From Deltaproteobacteria bacterium GWA2_55_10 (GTDB taxonomy: Bacteria; Desulfobacterota; GWC2-55-46): a stretch of DNA of 9,076 bases. Numbering within the stretch: the stretch's first letter is position 1; each line of letters starts with the position of its first letter. Position numbers and translations under genes: made by a program. Shown one piece after another: positions 1 to 6,229 of the stretch. Where the stretch lies: positions 5,404 through 14,479 of the forward strand of contig MGPL01000121.1 in assembly GCA_001797415.1 (NCBI GenBank). The letters are read 5' to 3'. A model generated the notes under the pieces. It saw only the letters and a list, made by a program, of their open reading frames with translations. It made no database searches and had not been told where the DNA came from.

Positions 1-348
1 CCCGTTTTTCGCGGCCCTCAAGAGGCCCTTAATGCCGCCCAGCCAGCCCCTCGTCGTCGAGCCGCGCACAGAATCCATGCCGAACCCGGCGACAGTCCTG
101 GCGATAAGCTCACCGTCCTTGCTCTGGCTCACGAGGATGGAGATCCTCCTGCCCAGATAGCAGTAAGGCATCATCAGGAGTCTGCCGTGCCAGAACGCGA
201 TTATTACCTGAGAGCCCTTTGATGCAAGCTCGCGGTAGCGCTCGTAGTTGACGTACTCGATGCGCATGGTGGCGCGAAGCGCCCTTATTATTCCCTGCGC
301 AAGCAGCGGAAGAGCTGCGACTATTATCTTTTCACCGGTCTTTGCCAT
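1..348 (-). CDS. DUF374 / LPLAT-family acyltransferase, N-terminal part (runs off the left edge)
   Basis: This open frame of 116 codons begins at ATG 348 and is still open at base 1, so the C-terminal part is outside the window. I translated it by hand. Family features visible are a hydrophobic N-terminal stretch (about residues 8-22), FWHGRLLMMP at about 52-61 with the acyltransferase histidine H54, LVSQSKDGELIA at about 72-83, and RGSTTRGW at about 95-102. This pattern is typical of the DUF374 branch of lysophospholipid/lipid A acyltransferases, inner-membrane-associated proteins that in related operons sit next to msbA and waaA. The likely role is adding an acyl chain to a lipid A precursor, which is inferred from family and neighbours. 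The start is chosen because it is the first ATG before the conserved block; the nearest Shine-Dalgarno-like bases (AAGG) lie about 12 bases upstream, so the ribosome site is weak. Family assignment is firm; substrate is not. Confidence 0.85.
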   Translation of the reverse strand, partial: MAKTGEKIIVAALPLLAQGIIRALRATMRIEYVNYERYRELASKGSQVIIAFWHGRLLMMPYCYLGRRISILVSQSKDGELIARTVAGFGMDSVRGSTTRGWLGGIKGLLRAAKNG

Positions 349-365
349 AGATTCAACAGACCTTG

Positions 366-394
366 AGATTAGCACGTACGGCCGATTTTCTCAA
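366..394 (-). promoter_or_regulatory. possible sigma70-type promoter for the DUF374 gene
   Basis: On the minus strand TTGAGA (389-394) is followed after 17 bases by TAATCT (366-371), preceded by TGC as in an extended -10. The -35 matches consensus at five of six positions; the -10 hexamer is poor (about three of six). Transcription would start near 359, only about 11 bases before the ATG at 348. Such a promoter would let the downstream lipid A genes be expressed despite the DUF559 cassette inserted after msbA. Seen by eye only; chance occurrence is quite possible. Confidence 0.25.
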
Positions 395-485
395 TACTGC
401 AAAGTTCGCCAAAAAAGATGAACTCGATACAAGCGGTCGTTCATAACTGAGCGTAGCGATATTCCAACCCGGGCTGGTGCTCATA

Positions 486-872
486 TCATTTCCTCTCCCC
501 CTGGGGGAGAGGATTTAGGTGAGGGGGGCTTTTAAGGTCGTCCGCAATTACCTCGCACACACCTCCCATATTATTCAAAATATCTTCGTTGCTGATGAAC
601 CTTAATACCCTGATACCGATCTTCTCAAGCGCCATCTTTCTCAGTTCATCTTGTCTCACGCCTGCTTGGCTATAATGGCTTCCGCCATCAGCCTCAATGC
701 ACACCCTGTGCTCCGGGGAATAAATATCGAGTATAAAGGATCCGACAGCGAACTGCCTTCTGAACTTCACTCCATGCAATTGTCTATTTCGTAGAACTGA
801 CCAGAGTTTTTGCTCGGCATCGGTCTGTTTTTTTCGGAGTGCTCTGCATAAAGAGATGTTCTTTCTCTTCAC
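486..872 (-). CDS. DUF559 / Vsr-like endonuclease-domain protein in a repeat-bounded cassette
   Basis: A 128-residue protein of the DUF559 family, related to the very-short-patch-repair and PD-(D/E)XK nuclease folds. The helical N-terminus (ALRKKQTDAEQKLWSVLRNR, 11-30) leads into KFRRQFAVGSFILD (36-49), IEADGGSH (59-66) and RVLRFISNEDIL (88-99). D49, E60, D62 and H66 are candidate metal or catalytic residues. The domain is complete, so the gene looks intact. The start is GTG at 870-872, the only in-frame start before a stop at 879-881. The last 12 or so residues (PPHLNPLPQGER) are encoded by the left palindromic repeat, and the start codon lies at the edge of the right one. Two hand-counted 60-base stretches inside the gene (541-660) are 42-45% GC, against 55% in one stretch of msbA, which hints at foreign origin. 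It interrupts a lipid A operon and has no obvious part in that pathway. DNA cleavage is inferred from the family, not shown. Confidence 0.85.
   Translation of the reverse strand: MKRKNISLCRALRKKQTDAEQKLWSVLRNRQLHGVKFRRQFAVGSFILDIYSPEHRVCIEADGGSHYSQAGVRQDELRKMALEKIGIRVLRFISNEDILNNMGGVCEVIADDLKSPPHLNPLPQGERK
491..528 (+). repeat. left copy of the inverted palindromic repeat bounding the DUF559 gene
   Basis: Bases 492-512 form a near-perfect palindrome, CCTCTCCCCC-T-GGGGGAGAGG, followed by a GGTGAGGGGGG block (518-528). The whole unit aligns with the reverse complement of 873-909 with about 30 of 38 positions matching by eye. It lies inside the 3' end of the DUF559 gene and supplies its C-terminal tail. 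There is no T-tract next to it, so it is not a convincing intrinsic terminator. Confidence 0.8.
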
Positions 873-909
873 TCCCCCTCACCCCTGCCTTCTCCCCCAG
901 GGGAGAGGG
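873..909 (-). repeat. right copy of the inverted palindromic repeat bounding the DUF559 gene
   Basis: Read on the minus strand this contains CCCTCTCCCC-TGGGGGAGAA followed by GGCAGGGGTGAGGGGGA, which aligns with the left copy in opposite orientation. The DUF559 GTG start follows immediately (872), and the purine-rich GAGGGGGA may double as its ribosome site, though the spacing is abnormally short. The copy lies 27 bases downstream of the msbA stop codon. Confidence 0.8.
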
Positions 910-936
910 ATTATAAGGCTTTTTAAAATATATGCC

Positions 937-2697
937 TCACCCCTGGAACTGCATCGAGTACAGGCGCGAGTACTCCCCGCCCGTCGAAAGGAGCTCGTCG
1001 TGGTTGCCTATTTCCTTTATAGCGCCGCCGGAGAGGACTATTATCCTGTCCGCGTTCCTCACCGTCGAGAGCCTGTGCGCTATTACAAAGGTGGTGCGCC
1101 CTGACATCAGGTTGGTTATGGCCTTCTGGACCTCCGCCTCCGACTCCGTGTCAAGGGATGATGTCGCCTCGTCGAGGATCAGTATCGGCGCGTTCTTCAG
1201 TATCGCCCTCGCGATGGATCCCCTCTGCCTCTCGCCGCCTGAGAGCCTCACTCCGCCCTCGCCGATGACGGTTTCATATCCCTGGGGGAGCCTCATTATG
1301 AAGTCATGGGCGTTGGCGGCCTTTGCCGCGGCGATTATTTCATTATCGCTCAGCTCCACTGCGCCGTAGGCGATATTCCTTTTGACGCTGTCGTTGAAAA
1401 GTATGACCTGCTGGGAGACTATGGCTATCTTTGACCTGAGCGAATTTAACGAGAGCTCGCGAATGTCCCTGCCGTCTATGAGGATGGCCCCGCCTGTCGC
1501 GTCATAGAACCTCGGTATGAGGTTGACGAAGGTCGATTTGCCGGCGCCGGAGCTGCCGACGATGGCTATGACCTCGCCGCGCCTCACCTTGAGGTCTATC
1601 CCGTTGAGGACAGGCTCTGCCCCGTACTTGAACTCTACCCCGCGCCACTCTATGGACTCGTTCACGCCTGATATCTCAGCGCCCCTGGTATCATGCTCTC
1701 CGGGCCGGTCTATTAGCTCGAATATCCTCACGGCCGCGGCAAGGCCCTGCTGGATATTGAGGTTCACGCCGTTCAACGCCTTTATGGGCTGGTAGAACAT
1801 GATGACGGAGGCGAAGAAAGATATGAATGTCTCGGGCTTCAACGTGCCCTGGCCTATCCTGTAGGCCGCGTACCAGATGGTTATCGCGAAGGCGAAGGCC
1901 CCCAGGGTCTCCATCAGGGGCGAGGCGAGGGAGCGCACCTTTATGGTCTTTATCTGGTTTCTGGTATAGGCCTCGTTCTCCTTCTGGAAGCGGGTTGACT
2001 CGTAGCCTTCCATACAGAAGGCCTTCACTATCCTTATCCCGGCTATGGCCTCGTGCAGAAGGCCCGTAAGCGCGCCCATCGTCACCTGACCCTGGGTGGA
2101 GACCTTCTTCATCCTCTTGCCGAGCTTCTGCATCGGATAGATGGAAAGGGGCAGGGCGACCGCGGCAGCGAGCGAGAGCTTCCAGTCGAGGCTCACGATG
2201 ACCGCGCCGAGCACGATTATCGTGAGGCTCTGCTTCAGTATCTGGGTAACCGCGTCCGAGGTCGAGGTCTGGATAAGATTGACGTCATGTGTAAGCCGCG
2301 ATGTAAGGACGCCTGTAGAGGTGTTTGAGAAAAACCCCAGAGGCAGGTTCAGTATCCGGTCGTAGAGCATCTTTCTCAGGTCGCGGACAATGCCCTGTCC
2401 GACGTAGCCCATGAAATAGGACTGCCCGTAAGATGAGAGGCCCTTGACGGCCGCGACCACGAATATGGCAACCGGTATCGCCATCATCATGCCCTCTTTC
2501 GGTACCGTGAAAAGGTCGAACGGGACGAGGTTTATCTCTGATCCGCCGCCGCTGGTAAAGAGGAACTTCATGACAGGGCCGATAAGATAGGCCATGGCGC
2601 CGTTGGAGAGCGCGAAACCTACCATGCAGCCGAAGGCCAGAAGGAAATGGCCCTTGTACCGGGGCAGGAATTTAAGCAAACGGAAGTATGTGTTCAT
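937..2697 (-). CDS. msbA: lipid A export ABC transporter, permease-ATPase (MsbA)
   Basis: A 586-residue half-transporter, the usual MsbA length. The N-terminal membrane domain (about 1-320) has hydrophobic helices near 18-43, 72-90, 155-187 and 262-303. The ATPase domain follows, with Walker A GSSGAGKST (381-389, K387), a Q-loop at SQQ (428-430), signature LSGGERQR (485-492), Walker B ILILDE (505-510, E510) and switch His H541 in IAHRLS. It works as a homodimer in the inner membrane and flips core-lipid A to the periplasmic face. Placement directly after lpxB supports MsbA over other exporters of this family. The ATG at 2697 overlaps the lpxB stop as ATGA, which suggests translational coupling; a weak GGTGAG lies upstream. 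The stop context (935-945) shares 11 bases with the repeat that flanks the neighbouring DUF559 gene. Confidence 0.95.
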   Translation of the reverse strand: MNTYFRLLKFLPRYKGHFLLAFGCMVGFALSNGAMAYLIGPVMKFLFTSGGGSEINLVPFDLFTVPKEGMMMAIPVAIFVVAAVKGLSSYGQSYFMGYVGQGIVRDLRKMLYDRILNLPLGFFSNTSTGVLTSRLTHDVNLIQTSTSDAVTQILKQSLTIIVLGAVIVSLDWKLSLAAAVALPLSIYPMQKLGKRMKKVSTQGQVTMGALTGLLHEAIAGIRIVKAFCMEGYESTRFQKENEAYTRNQIKTIKVRSLASPLMETLGAFAFAITIWYAAYRIGQGTLKPETFISFFASVIMFYQPIKALNGVNLNIQQGLAAAVRIFELIDRPGEHDTRGAEISGVNESIEWRGVEFKYGAEPVLNGIDLKVRRGEVIAIVGSSGAGKSTFVNLIPRFYDATGGAILIDGRDIRELSLNSLRSKIAIVSQQVILFNDSVKRNIAYGAVELSDNEIIAAAKAANAHDFIMRLPQGYETVIGEGGVRLSGGERQRGSIARAILKNAPILILDEATSSLDTESEAEVQKAITNLMSGRTTFVIAHRLSTVRNADRIIVLSGGAIKEIGNHDELLSTGGEYSRLYSMQFQG

Positions 2698-3872
2698 GTC
2701 TTTCTCACCAGGTCAGGGCTTACGTTGTAGTCATGGTAGTCAAGGTTGGTTATGAGGTTATATATCGACCTCGCCGCCTTACTCGCTGCGCCGCCCCTGC
2801 CGAGGTTCTTCCTTATCTCCTCATAGCCCTTTAATACGGCCTCCCTCTTCGGCCCTTCGAGCATGGAGAGGACTTCACCGGCAATCCTCTCGGGCGTGGC
2901 ATTGCCCTGCAAAAGCTCTGGCACTACCTCCCGTTCAGCCACGATGTTCGGAAGGCCCACGTGCTTGAGCTTTACCATGGTCTTCGCTATCGCGTAAGAG
3001 ACAGGGGCCATCCTGTAGACGATAACCATCGGCGTGCCGATAAGCGCCGTCTCAAGCGTCGCTGTGCCGGAGGCCACGACAGAGGCGTCGGAAGCGCGCA
3101 GCGCCTCGTACATCTTGCCCCTTACGACCCTGATATCCGCCTGAGCGCCCTTGAGAGGGCCTGTCAGGAGCGTTTCGTCTACGCTCCGCGCAGCGGGCAG
3201 GAGGAATACGGTCCCCCTGACACTCCTTGAGATGATATTCGCCGCTTCCACCATCGAGGGCAGAAGCCTTTTTACCTCTCCGGAGCGGCTGCCAGGAAGG
3301 AGGGCTATCACCTTATCCCGGCCGTTCAGGCCGAGTAAAGCCCGCGCCTGGGCCTGAGTAAGGCTGCATTGCGCGGTATCCGCCAGCGGATGTCCGACGT
3401 ACTCGACATCGACACCGGCTTTTTTGTAGATATAATACTCGAACGGGAAGACGACCAGCATCCTGTTCACCAGGCGCGCGATCTTGCCTATCCGGCCCTT
3501 TCTCCATGCCCAGACCTGCGGGCTTATATAATATATGACCGGAATGCCGAGCCTCTGCGCCTCTTTCGCGATATTGAGATTGAAATCAGGGAAGTCTATG
3601 AGCACCACGGCATCAAAGCGCTCGCCCCTCATCTGGCGCTTGAGCGCACCCATCGACTTTAAAATCTTCGGGAGCCGGCTCAATACCTCAACAACCCCGA
3701 CCACGGAGACCTCCTTTGAATCAAGGCCCACCATGCCCTCTTCCTTCATCCTCCAGCCGCCCATGCCCGCCACATTGAGCCCGGGTATGAGCTTCTTCAA
3801 TGACCTGATGAGGGCCGCGCCGTGAAGGTCGCCTGATTCCTCACCGCTTACTATGAGTATGCTTTTATCCAT
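2694..3872 (-). CDS. lpxB: lipid-A-disaccharide synthase (LpxB)
   Basis: A 392-residue GT19-family glycosyltransferase (E. coli LpxB is 382). It joins 2,3-diacylglucosamine-1-phosphate to UDP-2,3-diacylglucosamine to form the tetraacyl disaccharide-1-phosphate at the inner membrane's cytoplasmic face. Motifs visible are SGEESGDLHG (9-18), DFPDFN (93-98), YYISPQVWAWR (114-124), FPFE (142-145), GHPL (160-163), LLPGSR (191-196), SGTATLETAL (268-277) and GLPNIVAER (306-314). The start is ATG 3872: it sits just before the conserved N-terminus and no other ATG, GTG or TTG occurs in frame back to the stop at 3936-3938. No Shine-Dalgarno sequence is present; the upstream bases are pyrimidine-rich, with a strong hairpin some 30 bases further up. 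The C-terminus has a short extra tail (about 375-392) that I do not recognise as conserved. The stop overlaps the msbA start. Confidence 0.96.
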   Translation of the reverse strand: MDKSILIVSGEESGDLHGAALIRSLKKLIPGLNVAGMGGWRMKEEGMVGLDSKEVSVVGVVEVLSRLPKILKSMGALKRQMRGERFDAVVLIDFPDFNLNIAKEAQRLGIPVIYYISPQVWAWRKGRIGKIARLVNRMLVVFPFEYYIYKKAGVDVEYVGHPLADTAQCSLTQAQARALLGLNGRDKVIALLPGSRSGEVKRLLPSMVEAANIISRSVRGTVFLLPAARSVDETLLTGPLKGAQADIRVVRGKMYEALRASDASVVASGTATLETALIGTPMVIVYRMAPVSYAIAKTMVKLKHVGLPNIVAEREVVPELLQGNATPERIAGEVLSMLEGPKREAVLKGYEEIRKNLGRGGAASKAARSIYNLITNLDYHDYNVSPDLVRKT

Positions 3873-3903
3873 TAGGGAGTTGCAGCAAGAGGGATTGCAA
3901 GGG

Positions 3904-3943
3904 GCTTTGAGAGAACCTTTTTGTAAAAGGTTCTCTCAAAAGC
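3904..3943. repeat. perfect 16-bp hairpin in the gnnA-like/lpxB spacer (REP-like element)
   Basis: Bases 3906-3921 (TTTGAGAGAACCTTTT) are the exact reverse complement of 3925-3940, with a 3-base loop; one bulged A allows two more G-C pairs (3904-3905 with 3942-3943). It fills much of the 85-base gap between the gnnA-like stop and the lpxB start. On the transcribed strand no U-tract follows (the next bases are GCCCC), so it is more likely a REP-type palindrome or an RNA stabiliser/attenuator than a terminator. The next 30 bases contain an imperfect repeat, GCAATCCCT and GCAACTCCCT. Confidence 0.85.
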
Positions 3944-3957
3944 ATCTGCAAAGCCAA

Positions 3958-4896
3958 TTATACGTTAGCGGCTGCCTGTATCTGTTCAGCCAGTTCAAGG
4001 GCAGCCGTGCCGTCTATGCCTGATACGACTGGCTGTTTGCCGGTTTTTATCGAGTTTATAAAACTTTTGAGCTCTTCCAGGAGCGAGTCCTTTTTCTCAA
4101 CGGTTATATCGTCGTCTACCTGAGAGGCTACGGGGCCGCCCGGCAGAGTCCTTGTGATCGTGAGGCCCTGGGCAGCGTAGTCTATGGTTATCATTGCGTC
4201 GGGCTGTACGACGTTTATCTTGCGCACGCGCTCTTTCGATACCCTGCTTGCGGTTATATTGGCGACACAGCCGCTCTTGAAGGTAACGCGGGCGTTCGCG
4301 AAGTCGGACTTGCCGTTGGAGACGACCGGGATTGCGATTGCCTCGACCTTGATGGGCTCTGACCTTGCGATCGAGAGCACGAGGTCTATATCGTGGATCA
4401 TGACATCCAGGATGACATCGACATCAGTCGACCTGTTGGGGAAGGGCGACATCCTCACGGCCTCGATATAGAGCGGGTCTTTTATGGTATCGCCCAAGGC
4501 GAGCATCGCGCCGTTGAAGCGCTCGAGGTGTCCGACCTGGAGGACTGCCTTCGAGGCTTGAGCCTCTTTTACGAGGGCGCGGGCCTCTTTGGAGACGGCG
4601 GCAATGGGCTTTTCCATCATGACATGGACGCCCCTTGAGAGGAAGTCCATGCCGAGCCTGTAATGGCGCTCAGTGGGCGTTACTATGCTTACGGCGTCAA
4701 CCTCTCCGTAGAGGCTCGCCGGGTCCTTGAATGCCTTTGCCTTGACCTCTTCGGCGACCGCTTGCGCCCTCGCGGGGTCGGAATCGACTACGCCGACGAG
4801 CTCGGCCTCTTCCATCATGGCGTACTTCTGTGCGTGGAACCTGCCGAGGTAGCCGACGCCTATTACCGCTACCTTAATCTTCGTCCTGGAGCTCAC
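3958..4896 (-). CDS. Gfo/Idh/MocA-family NAD(P)-dependent sugar dehydrogenase, GnnA-like
   Basis: A 312-residue oxidoreductase. The Rossmann nucleotide-binding loop is GVGYLG (13-18), followed by an acidic residue after the second strand (VVDSD, 36-40). The family EKP motif with catalytic lysine is at 95-97, VGHLERFNGA at 121-130, and DVMIHDIDL at 164-172 carries the probable catalytic D164/H168. The GHxERFN signature is shared with sugar-nucleotide 3-dehydrogenases. In Acidithiobacillus ferrooxidans GnnA, encoded between lpxA and lpxB, oxidises UDP-GlcNAc at C3 so that GnnB can add an amine there; the position here is equivalent but no GnnB follows. UDP-GlcNAc as substrate is therefore an inference. 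The frame is open up to an ATG at 4968, but that adds 24 residues lying within lpxA. I prefer GTG 4896, just before the Rossmann strand, overlapping lpxA by 23 bases, with AAAGGA about 12 bases upstream. Confidence 0.85.
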   Translation of the reverse strand: MSSRTKIKVAVIGVGYLGRFHAQKYAMMEEAELVGVVDSDPARAQAVAEEVKAKAFKDPASLYGEVDAVSIVTPTERHYRLGMDFLSRGVHVMMEKPIAAVSKEARALVKEAQASKAVLQVGHLERFNGAMLALGDTIKDPLYIEAVRMSPFPNRSTDVDVILDVMIHDIDLVLSIARSEPIKVEAIAIPVVSNGKSDFANARVTFKSGCVANITASRVSKERVRKINVVQPDAMITIDYAAQGLTITRTLPGGPVASQVDDDITVEKKDSLLEELKSFINSIKTGKQPVVSGIDGTAALELAEQIQAAANV

Positions 4897-5713
4897 CTTT
4901 TCTTTTCGTCCTTTCGCGCGCAATGCCTCTCCTGGAGCCCCGCAGGAACTCCATGAACCTCTTGGCATGGACCGAGCCCGGAAGCTCCTGAGCGAGCCTT
5001 TCGATTGCTTCCGCTATGGTAAGCGATGACCTGAACACGATGTTGTAGGACTTCTTTATCTCATCGAGCTCCACCCTTGAGAAGCCCTGCCTCCGTATGC
5101 CGACGGAGTTCAATCTGTAGACCCTGGCCCTGTTGCCGACCGCCATGACATAGGGAGGGATGTCCTTGCTCACGGCAGAGGCGCCGCCGATTATGCAGTA
5201 CGCGCCAATGCGCACGTGCTGATGGACGGCCACGAGGCCGCCGACTATGGCGTTGCTGTCTATCTTCACGTGGCCGCCGAGCGTGGCCGAGTTCGCCATT
5301 ATGATGTTGTTGCCGAGCTCGCAGTCATGGGCTATGTGCACGTAGTTCATGAACAGACTGTTGCTGCCGCAGACGGTCTTGAGCTTCTCCTTGGTCGTGG
5401 CCCTGTGTATGGTGACGAACTCCCTTATGTTGTTGTTGTCGCCGATTATGGTCTCGGTCCGCTCGCCCTTGTAGCCCAGGTCCTGGGGGGCCGCTCCTAT
5501 CGAGACGAACTGGAATATGGCGTTATTCTTGCCGATGGTCGTCCACTTGTCTATTACGACATGAGAGCTGATCTTCGTATCAGCGCCTATGCGCACGCCT
5601 TCGCCTATTACGGTAAACGGGCCTATTTCAACGCCGGAGTCGAGCTCCGCCGTGGGGTGCACGTACGCAGTGGGGTCTATCCTGACTTCTTTTAATGCCG
5701 CGGTCCTGCTCAT
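4874..5713 (-). CDS. lpxA: UDP-N-acetylglucosamine (or 3-amino analogue) acyltransferase (LpxA)
   Basis: A 279-residue left-handed parallel beta-helix acyltransferase (E. coli 262). It catalyses the first step of lipid A synthesis, moving a 3-hydroxyacyl chain from ACP to the 3-position of UDP-GlcNAc. Hexapeptide repeats run from about 13 to 190. The catalytic motif HIAHDC places the general base at H129 (E. coli H125), with H126 matching H122. PQDLGYKGE (76-84) and REFVTIHRAT (97-106) are family landmarks. The chain-length ruler position corresponding to E. coli G173 is G177, compatible with a long (about C14) hydroxyacyl chain. The helical C-terminal domain (204-265) ends in a charged tail overlapping the next gene. 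The ATG at 5713 lies 25 bases after the fabZ stop, with GAGGG about 9 bases upstream. Whether it acylates an oxygen or an amine cannot be read from these residues. Confidence 0.96.
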   Translation of the reverse strand: MSRTAALKEVRIDPTAYVHPTAELDSGVEIGPFTVIGEGVRIGADTKISSHVVIDKWTTIGKNNAIFQFVSIGAAPQDLGYKGERTETIIGDNNNIREFVTIHRATTKEKLKTVCGSNSLFMNYVHIAHDCELGNNIIMANSATLGGHVKIDSNAIVGGLVAVHQHVRIGAYCIIGGASAVSKDIPPYVMAVGNRARVYRLNSVGIRRQGFSRVELDEIKKSYNIVFRSSLTIAEAIERLAQELPGSVHAKRFMEFLRGSRRGIARERTKRKGELQDED

Positions 5714-5738
5714 ATATGATAACCCTCGCTTATGTTTA

Positions 5739-6170
5739 CTACTTGTCCACGATGGTGGCCAGAAGCTCGGCCTCTGCCACGAGGGTTCCTGCCACGAAGG
5801 CCTCTCCCTTGAACGCCCATATCGTGCCCCTGCATTTGGTGACGTTCAGCACGAACTCTATCGCGTCGCCGGGAAGGACCGGCTTTCTGAACCTTGCCTT
5901 GTCTATGCCCATGAAGTAGACGACCTTGTTGGTGACGTCAGCCGACTTGAAGGCCAGCACTCCGCCGACCTGGGCCATTGCCTCTATTATGAGGACGCCC
6001 GGCATTATGGGGTGGCCGGGGAAGTGTCCGTTGAAGAACGGCTCGTTTATCGTGCCGTTCTTCAATCCCCTGGCCGATTTGCCGGGGTCGAGATCGAGTA
6101 TCCTGTCTATCAACAGAAAGGGGTAGCGGTGAGGGAGGATATTCATTATTTCCTTGATATCGATAGTCAT
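5739..6170 (-). CDS. fabZ: 3-hydroxyacyl-[ACP] dehydratase (FabZ)
   Basis: A 143-residue hot-dog-fold dehydratase of fatty-acid elongation, acting on the 3-hydroxyacyl-ACP pool that LpxA and LpxD also draw on. The N-terminus IMNILPHRYPFLLIDRI (8-24) and the active-site motif GHFPGHPIMPG (48-58) are typical. Catalytic H49 and E63 (IEAMAQ) are present. I place the start at ATG 6170 because AAAGGAGG lies five bases upstream and the length then matches the family. The frame extends upstream to a second ATG at 6215, which would add 15 residues and also has a purine-rich site (AAGGGGGA) before it. Cytoplasmic, probably a homohexamer by analogy. The gene follows a MITE-like insertion and precedes lpxA by 25 bases. 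Confidence 0.95.
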   Translation of the reverse strand: MTIDIKEIMNILPHRYPFLLIDRILDLDPGKSARGLKNGTINEPFFNGHFPGHPIMPGVLIIEAMAQVGGVLAFKSADVTNKVVYFMGIDKARFRKPVLPGDAIEFVLNVTKCRGTIWAFKGEAFVAGTLVAEAELLATIVDK

Positions 6171-6184
6171 GGAGCCTCCTTTTA
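6171..6184 (-). promoter_or_regulatory. strong Shine-Dalgarno site for fabZ
   Basis: The minus strand reads AAAGGAGGCTCC directly before the ATG at 6170, a near-perfect complement to the 16S rRNA 3' end at short normal spacing. It decides the start in favour of the 143-residue protein over the 158-residue reading. Confidence 0.8.
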
Positions 6185-6229
6185 CGGTCTGTCCCTGCGT
6201 CAATGTCTCGGTCATAGTTCCCCCTTATC

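Noticed and set aside
486..909. DUF559 gene plus repeats as a toxin-antitoxin or restriction system
   Set aside because: There is only one gene, with no methyltransferase or antitoxin partner in the window.
932..1369. Open frame of 145 codons on the plus strand opposite the msbA ATPase domain
   Set aside because: It lies antisense to conserved ABC motifs, and the protein is low-complexity Ser/Ala/Pro with no family resemblance.
3904..3943. Hairpin as an intrinsic terminator splitting the operon
   Set aside because: On the transcribed strand no U-run follows the stem, and lpxB and msbA downstream have no evident promoter of their own.
4897..4968. Longer start (ATG 4968) for the GnnA-like gene
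   Set aside because: The 24 added residues lie within lpxA coding sequence and precede the Rossmann strand without homology; GTG 4896 gives the expected N-terminus.
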